From Rhodospirillales bacterium (GTDB taxonomy: Bacteria; Pseudomonadota; Alphaproteobacteria; ATCC43930; CGMCC-115725): a stretch of 64,000 nt of DNA. Positions 60,827-64,000 of the stretch are shown here, one piece after another (positions within the stretch are counted from its first letter, which is position 1; each line of letters opens with the position of its first letter). The stretch covers positions 44,605 through 108,604 of the forward strand of contig DAHUYF010000087.1 of assembly GCA_027315365.1 (NCBI GenBank). Reading direction: 5' to 3'. Under the pieces are notes generated by a model. It was not told where the DNA came from. It saw only the letters and a program-made list of their open reading frames with translations, and searched no databases. The position numbers and the translations under genes are program-made.

Positions 60827-62130
60827 GCGACATCGCCCGCCCCCCGCTTCCCGGTCTACCGTCGGGCCGCGCCGGGGGCGTTCTCGCGACCTATGGCGTC
60901 TGGATCGCGGCGGCCGTCGTCCTGGCGGTTCTGCCGCATGTCTTCGCTTCGGGGCTCGCGCTGACGGCCATGTGCCTGATGGGCACGATGATTATCTTTG
61001 CCCTCTCCTACAACATGCTCCTGGGGCAGACCGGCCTCCTCTCGTTCGGGCAAGCCGTCTTCTTCGGCCTGGGCGGCTTCCTCACCGTGCACGCGATGAA
61101 CGTCGCGGAAAGCGGCGGTGTGCCACTGCCGCTGGCGGTGTTCCCGCTGTTCGGCGGCGTGGCCGGCTTGGCGTTCGGCGTCATCTTCGGCGCGGTGTCG
61201 ACGCGGCGTGCCGGCACCGCCTTCGCCATGATCACGCTGGGCGTCGCCGAGCTGGTGTCGTCGAGTGCGCTCATCCTGCGCCACTTCTTCGGCGGCGAGG
61301 AGGGAGTCACCACCGACCGCACCGGCCTCGTCCACCTCTTCGGCTTGACTTTCGGCCCGCAGATCCAGGTCTACTACCTCATTGCGGTCTGGTGCTTCGT
61401 GTCGGCGGCGGCGATGTATGCGCTCACCTGCACGCCCTTCGGCCGCATCTGCAACGCCGTGCGCGACAATCCCGAGCGCGCCGGCTTCATCGGCTATGAC
61501 ACCCAAACCGTCCGCTTCATCTCGTTCAGCCTGTCGGGCCTGTTCGCCGGTATCGCCGGGGGCCTTGCCGCCATCAATTTCGAGATCATGAACGCCGCGC
61601 AGTTGGGGCTGGCCCAGTCGGGAACCGTCATCCTGATGACCTACATCGGCGGCGTCGGCGACTTCGTCGGTCCCATCATCGGCGCCATCCTCGTCACCTA
61701 TCTTCAGGTCGCGCTGAGTGACGTGACGGATGTCTGGCAGCTCTACTTCGGTCTGCTGTTCATCGGCATGGTGATATTCGTGCCCGACGGCATCGCCGGG
61801 CTGCTGGCGCGGCAGCGGCCGCTGCTGCTGGCGCGCCAACTGCACCGGGTCGCCCCATTCTATGCGCTGGCGCTGGTACCCGGGTTGGCGGCGATCACAG
61901 GATTGAGCATGATGATCGAGATGACGAACCAGCTCGCCGTCCATGTCTCGGACGGCCCGGCGATGGCCTTCCTTTACGTTCCCTTCGATGCCGACGCGCC
62001 GCTGCCCTGGCTGGTAGCGGCGACCCTGCTGGCGGCCGGAACGTGGCTGTTCCTGCGCGCAGCGCGGGCGGCGCGGCACGCTTATGACGAGGCACTGGCC
62101 GCGTCGCGGGCGCGAGGGAGGGGGCCGTGA
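60823..62130 (+). CDS. livM: LivM-type ABC permease with C-terminal membrane extension
   Basis: A 435-residue permease from GTG 60823. The first 325 residues are a standard LivM domain (YNMLLGQTGLLSFGQAVFFG; RICNAVRDNPERAGFIGYDT). It then continues about 110 residues with two more hydrophobic segments (VAPFYALALVPGLAAITGLSM; LPWLVAATLLAAGTWLFL) and a basic end. LivM usually stops near 320-360. The extension may be a regulatory or assembly module. It overlaps both neighbours by 4 bp. Confidence 0.9.
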   Translation: MSDIARPPLPGLPSGRAGGVLATYGVWIAAAVVLAVLPHVFASGLALTAMCLMGTMIIFALSYNMLLGQTGLLSFGQAVFFGLGGFLTVHAMNVAESGGVPLPLAVFPLFGGVAGLAFGVIFGAVSTRRAGTAFAMITLGVAELVSSSALILRHFFGGEEGVTTDRTGLVHLFGLTFGPQIQVYYLIAVWCFVSAAAMYALTCTPFGRICNAVRDNPERAGFIGYDTQTVRFISFSLSGLFAGIAGGLAAINFEIMNAAQLGLAQSGTVILMTYIGGVGDFVGPIIGAILVTYLQVALSDVTDVWQLYFGLLFIGMVIFVPDGIAGLLARQRPLLLARQLHRVAPFYALALVPGLAAITGLSMMIEMTNQLAVHVSDGPAMAFLYVPFDADAPLPWLVAATLLAAGTWLFLRAARAARHAYDEALAASRARGRGP

Positions 62131-62885
62131 CGTCGCCAGCTCCCGCCCTCGAACTGATCGGGCTGCGCAAGAAATTCGGTGCGATGGAGATCATTCGAGG
62201 CGTCAATCTCGCCATTCCGTCGGGCGAGCGCCATGCCGTGATCGGGCCCAACGGCGCCGGAAAGTCCACGCTCTTCCATCTCGTCAGCGGCCGCTACCGA
62301 CCGAGCGGCGGCAGCATCCGCCTGCGCGGCGAGGACATCGCCGGCAAGGCGCCGCAGCTCATCTATCGCCGCGGCCTGTCGCGCAGCTTCCAGGTCACCA
62401 ACATCTTCCCGCGGCTCAGCGTGTGGGAGAACGTCCGCTGCGCCACTCTCTGGTCGATGGGCTACAAGTATTCCTTCTGGCGCAACGTCGAGCGCCTCGC
62501 CGACGCCCGCCGGCGCACCGAGGAGATCTTGGCGGAGATCAACCTGCTCGACCGCTGGCGCCTTCCCGCCGGGATGCTGACCTATGCCGAGCAACGGGCA
62601 CTGGAGATCGGCCTCGCCATCGCCGGCAACGCCGACATTCTCCTCCTCGACGAGCCGACGGCGGGAATGAGCCGCGCCGAGACCGAGCGTGTCGTATCGC
62701 TCATCCGCCGGGTCAGCGAAAAGCGGACGCTCCTGATGATCGAGCACGACATGGGGGTCGTGTTCGACCTCGCCGACCGCATCTCGGTGCTGGTCTACGG
62801 CGAGGTCATCGCCTCCGACACGCCGAAGCGCGTCAAGGCCAACGCGGCGGTGCAGCAGGCCTATCTCGGGATCGAGGTGGCATGA
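62127..62885 (+). CDS. livG: LivG-type ABC ATPase
   Basis: A 252-residue ATPase: Walker A GPNGAGKST, RGLSRSFQVTNIFPRLSVWENV (Q-loop), a signature reduced to TYAEQRALEIG as is common in LivG, and Walker B ILLLDEPTAGMSRAE with H-loop EHDMGVVF. GTG 62127 overlaps the livM stop. This is the intact ATPase of the pair. Confidence 0.94.
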   Translation: MTSPAPALELIGLRKKFGAMEIIRGVNLAIPSGERHAVIGPNGAGKSTLFHLVSGRYRPSGGSIRLRGEDIAGKAPQLIYRRGLSRSFQVTNIFPRLSVWENVRCATLWSMGYKYSFWRNVERLADARRRTEEILAEINLLDRWRLPAGMLTYAEQRALEIGLAIAGNADILLLDEPTAGMSRAETERVVSLIRRVSEKRTLLMIEHDMGVVFDLADRISVLVYGEVIASDTPKRVKANAAVQQAYLGIEVA

Positions 62886-63580
62886 TGCTGGAGGTTCGCG
62901 ACCTGCATGCCTACTACGGCAAGAGCCACATCCTCCAGGGTGTCAACATCACCGTCGGCGACAACGAGATCGTCAGCATCCTCGGCCGCAACGGCGTCGG
63001 CCGCTCGACCACGCTGAAGGCGATCATGGGCGACCCGCCGCCGCGCGGCGAAATCATCTTCGAAGGGCGTCCGATTGCCGGTCTGAAGCCGTACGAGATC
63101 GCGCGCCTGGGCATCGGCTATGTCCCCGAGGAGCGCGCCATCTTCCCGACCCTGACGGTGACGCAAAACCTGCTCATGGGTGTCAAGAACGGCCAAAAAG
63201 CGAGGCGGTGGAGCCTCGACGAGACGTGGCGCCTGTTCCCGCAGCTGCTCGCCCGCGCCGACGCGCCCGGCGGAGCCCTTTCGGGTGGCGAGCAGCAGAT
63301 GTTGACCATCTGCCGCACGCTGATGGGCGATCCGAACCTGATCATGATCGATGAGCCGACCGAGGGTCTGGCACCGCAGATGGTCGAGCGCATCGGCGAA
63401 CTCCTGCAGGAGATCGCCAGGCGCGGCATCTCCATCCTGCTGGTCGAGCAGCGCCTGGTCATTGCCTTGCGCATCTCGCACCGGATCTATGTGATGGGGC
63501 ACGGCCGCATTGTTTTCGAAGGCACGTCCGCGGAGTTGATGGCGAACACGAGCGTCCGTCGCGAGTGGCTGGAAGTCTGA
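62882..63580 (+). CDS. livF: LivF-type ABC ATPase with Walker A Lys-to-Arg change
   Basis: A 232-residue ATPase with signature LSGGEQQMLTICRTL, Walker B LIMIDEPTEGLAPQ and Q-loop YVPEERAIFPTLTVTQNL. The Walker A motif reads GRNGVGRSTT: residue 41 is Arg (codon CGC) where nearly all ABC ATPases have Lys. AAG to CGC needs changes at the first two and third bases, so a sequencing slip is unlikely. Everything else is intact. ATG 62882 overlaps the livG stop. It is the last gene of the operon. Confidence 0.92.
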   Translation: MMLEVRDLHAYYGKSHILQGVNITVGDNEIVSILGRNGVGRSTTLKAIMGDPPPRGEIIFEGRPIAGLKPYEIARLGIGYVPEERAIFPTLTVTQNLLMGVKNGQKARRWSLDETWRLFPQLLARADAPGGALSGGEQQMLTICRTLMGDPNLIMIDEPTEGLAPQMVERIGELLQEIARRGISILLVEQRLVIALRISHRIYVMGHGRIVFEGTSAELMANTSVRREWLEV

Positions 63581-63747
63581 TATCACCCGGATCGAAGGCG
63601 CGGGCACGCCGACCTCATACCGGAACCATGCGTTGGGATGTTCGCCACCGTGTCGCCTTCCTGCAATCGCGTCCTGAGACCGGACTGACCGCTTTCGTTA
63701 CAAGCAGCCTTTCGCGTCAGCGACGGATTGGACTTGAGTGCACCCGG

Positions 63748-64000
63748 TTACTCCGGGAAGAAGCGGTTCCTCGGCCGCTTCAGGCCGAGATTCTCCCGCA
63801 AGGTCGCGCCTTCGTACTCGCGGCGGAAGATGCCGCGGCGCTGCAGCTCCGGCACGACCCGCTCGACGAATTCGTCGAGGCCGCCGGGCAGGTAGGGGAA
63901 CATGACGTTGAAGCCGTCCGATCCCTCGCCGGCGAGCCACTCCTCCATCCCGTCGGCGATGGTGGCGGGGGTGCCGACGAAGGCGAGGCCGGAATAGCTG
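63748..64000 (-). CDS. NtaA/SnaA/DszA-type flavin monooxygenase, C-terminal part (partial)
   Basis: The frame runs from a TAA-type end at 63748 off the right edge of the window. The visible 83 residues include FVGTPATIADGMEEWL, GFNVMFPYLPGGLDEFVE, VVPELQRRGIFRREYEG and TLRENLGLKRPRNRFFPE. These are the hallmark C-terminus of bacterial luciferase-like monooxygenases of the nitrilotriacetate/dibenzothiophene type. It needs FMNH2 from a separate reductase. It is convergent with livF, with 167 bp between them that hold nothing I recognise. Confidence 0.9.
   Translation of the reverse strand, partial: SYSGLAFVGTPATIADGMEEWLAGEGSDGFNVMFPYLPGGLDEFVERVVPELQRRGIFRREYEGATLRENLGLKRPRNRFFPE

Overview
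The window is strongly GC-rich, and most genes sit in tight operons joined by ATGA, GTGA or TGATG stop/start overlaps. The gene content points to a free-living alphaproteobacterium of the Rhodospirillales or Hyphomicrobiales type. Evidence for this is the DUF6111-cca pair at the left edge, trmL-hemF next to a complete petABC (cytochrome bc1) operon, mtnP-mtnA, and many solute-binding-protein ABC transporters. I see no tRNA, rRNA, CRISPR array, insertion sequence or prophage gene. The genus cannot be settled by reading alone.

Layout. 1-2275: tail of a DUF6111 gene, CCA-adding enzyme, glycine-zipper lipoprotein. 2272-17966: a compact aryl-polyene (APE) pigment cluster. It has a long minus-strand operon (ACP, membrane protein, aryl-AMP ligase, two hotdog dehydratases, LpxL-like acyltransferase, LolA-like carrier, MMPL exporter, alpha/beta hydrolase, ketosynthase plus chain-length-factor-like partner, ketoreductase). 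Around it lie a flavin halogenase, a glycosyltransferase, a methyltransferase, a PlsC-type acyltransferase and a polysaccharide deacetylase. 18044-24606: small exported protein, a winged-helix regulator with a membrane partner, then an envelope export operon (ATPase, FtsX-type permease, LolA-like protein, outer-membrane barrel) behind a palindromic operator. 24780-29556: hemF, trmL, petABC with a clear terminator, and a small cytochrome c. 29637-34888: mtnP, mtnA, a fused class II aldolase/short-chain dehydrogenase and a VOC protein, probably a methylthioadenosine salvage shunt.

34891-46098 is the most striking part. A 1120-residue hybrid histidine kinase has a complete NCS1 (nucleobase/allantoin-type) transporter as its sensory half. 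It is paired with a LuxR-type response regulator and is divergent from a urtABCDE-fmdA-fmdB urea/short-chain-amide uptake and hydrolysis operon. The shared intergenic region carries nested inverted repeats that make a good candidate operator. 46166-48222: dienelactone hydrolase and an Old Yellow Enzyme.

48498-63580 holds two transport operons arranged as mirror images around two divergent TetR paralogs (83% identical by eye over 195 residues). On the left is a ribose-type ABC system in which one permease is fused to a strictosidine-synthase-like beta-propeller, followed by a second propeller lactonase and a dehydrogenase. On the right is a LivJHMGF-type ABC system whose last ATPase has arginine in place of the Walker A lysine. 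Each TetR gene is followed by a closely related palindrome just before its transport operon. The window ends in the C-terminus of an NtaA-type flavin monooxygenase.
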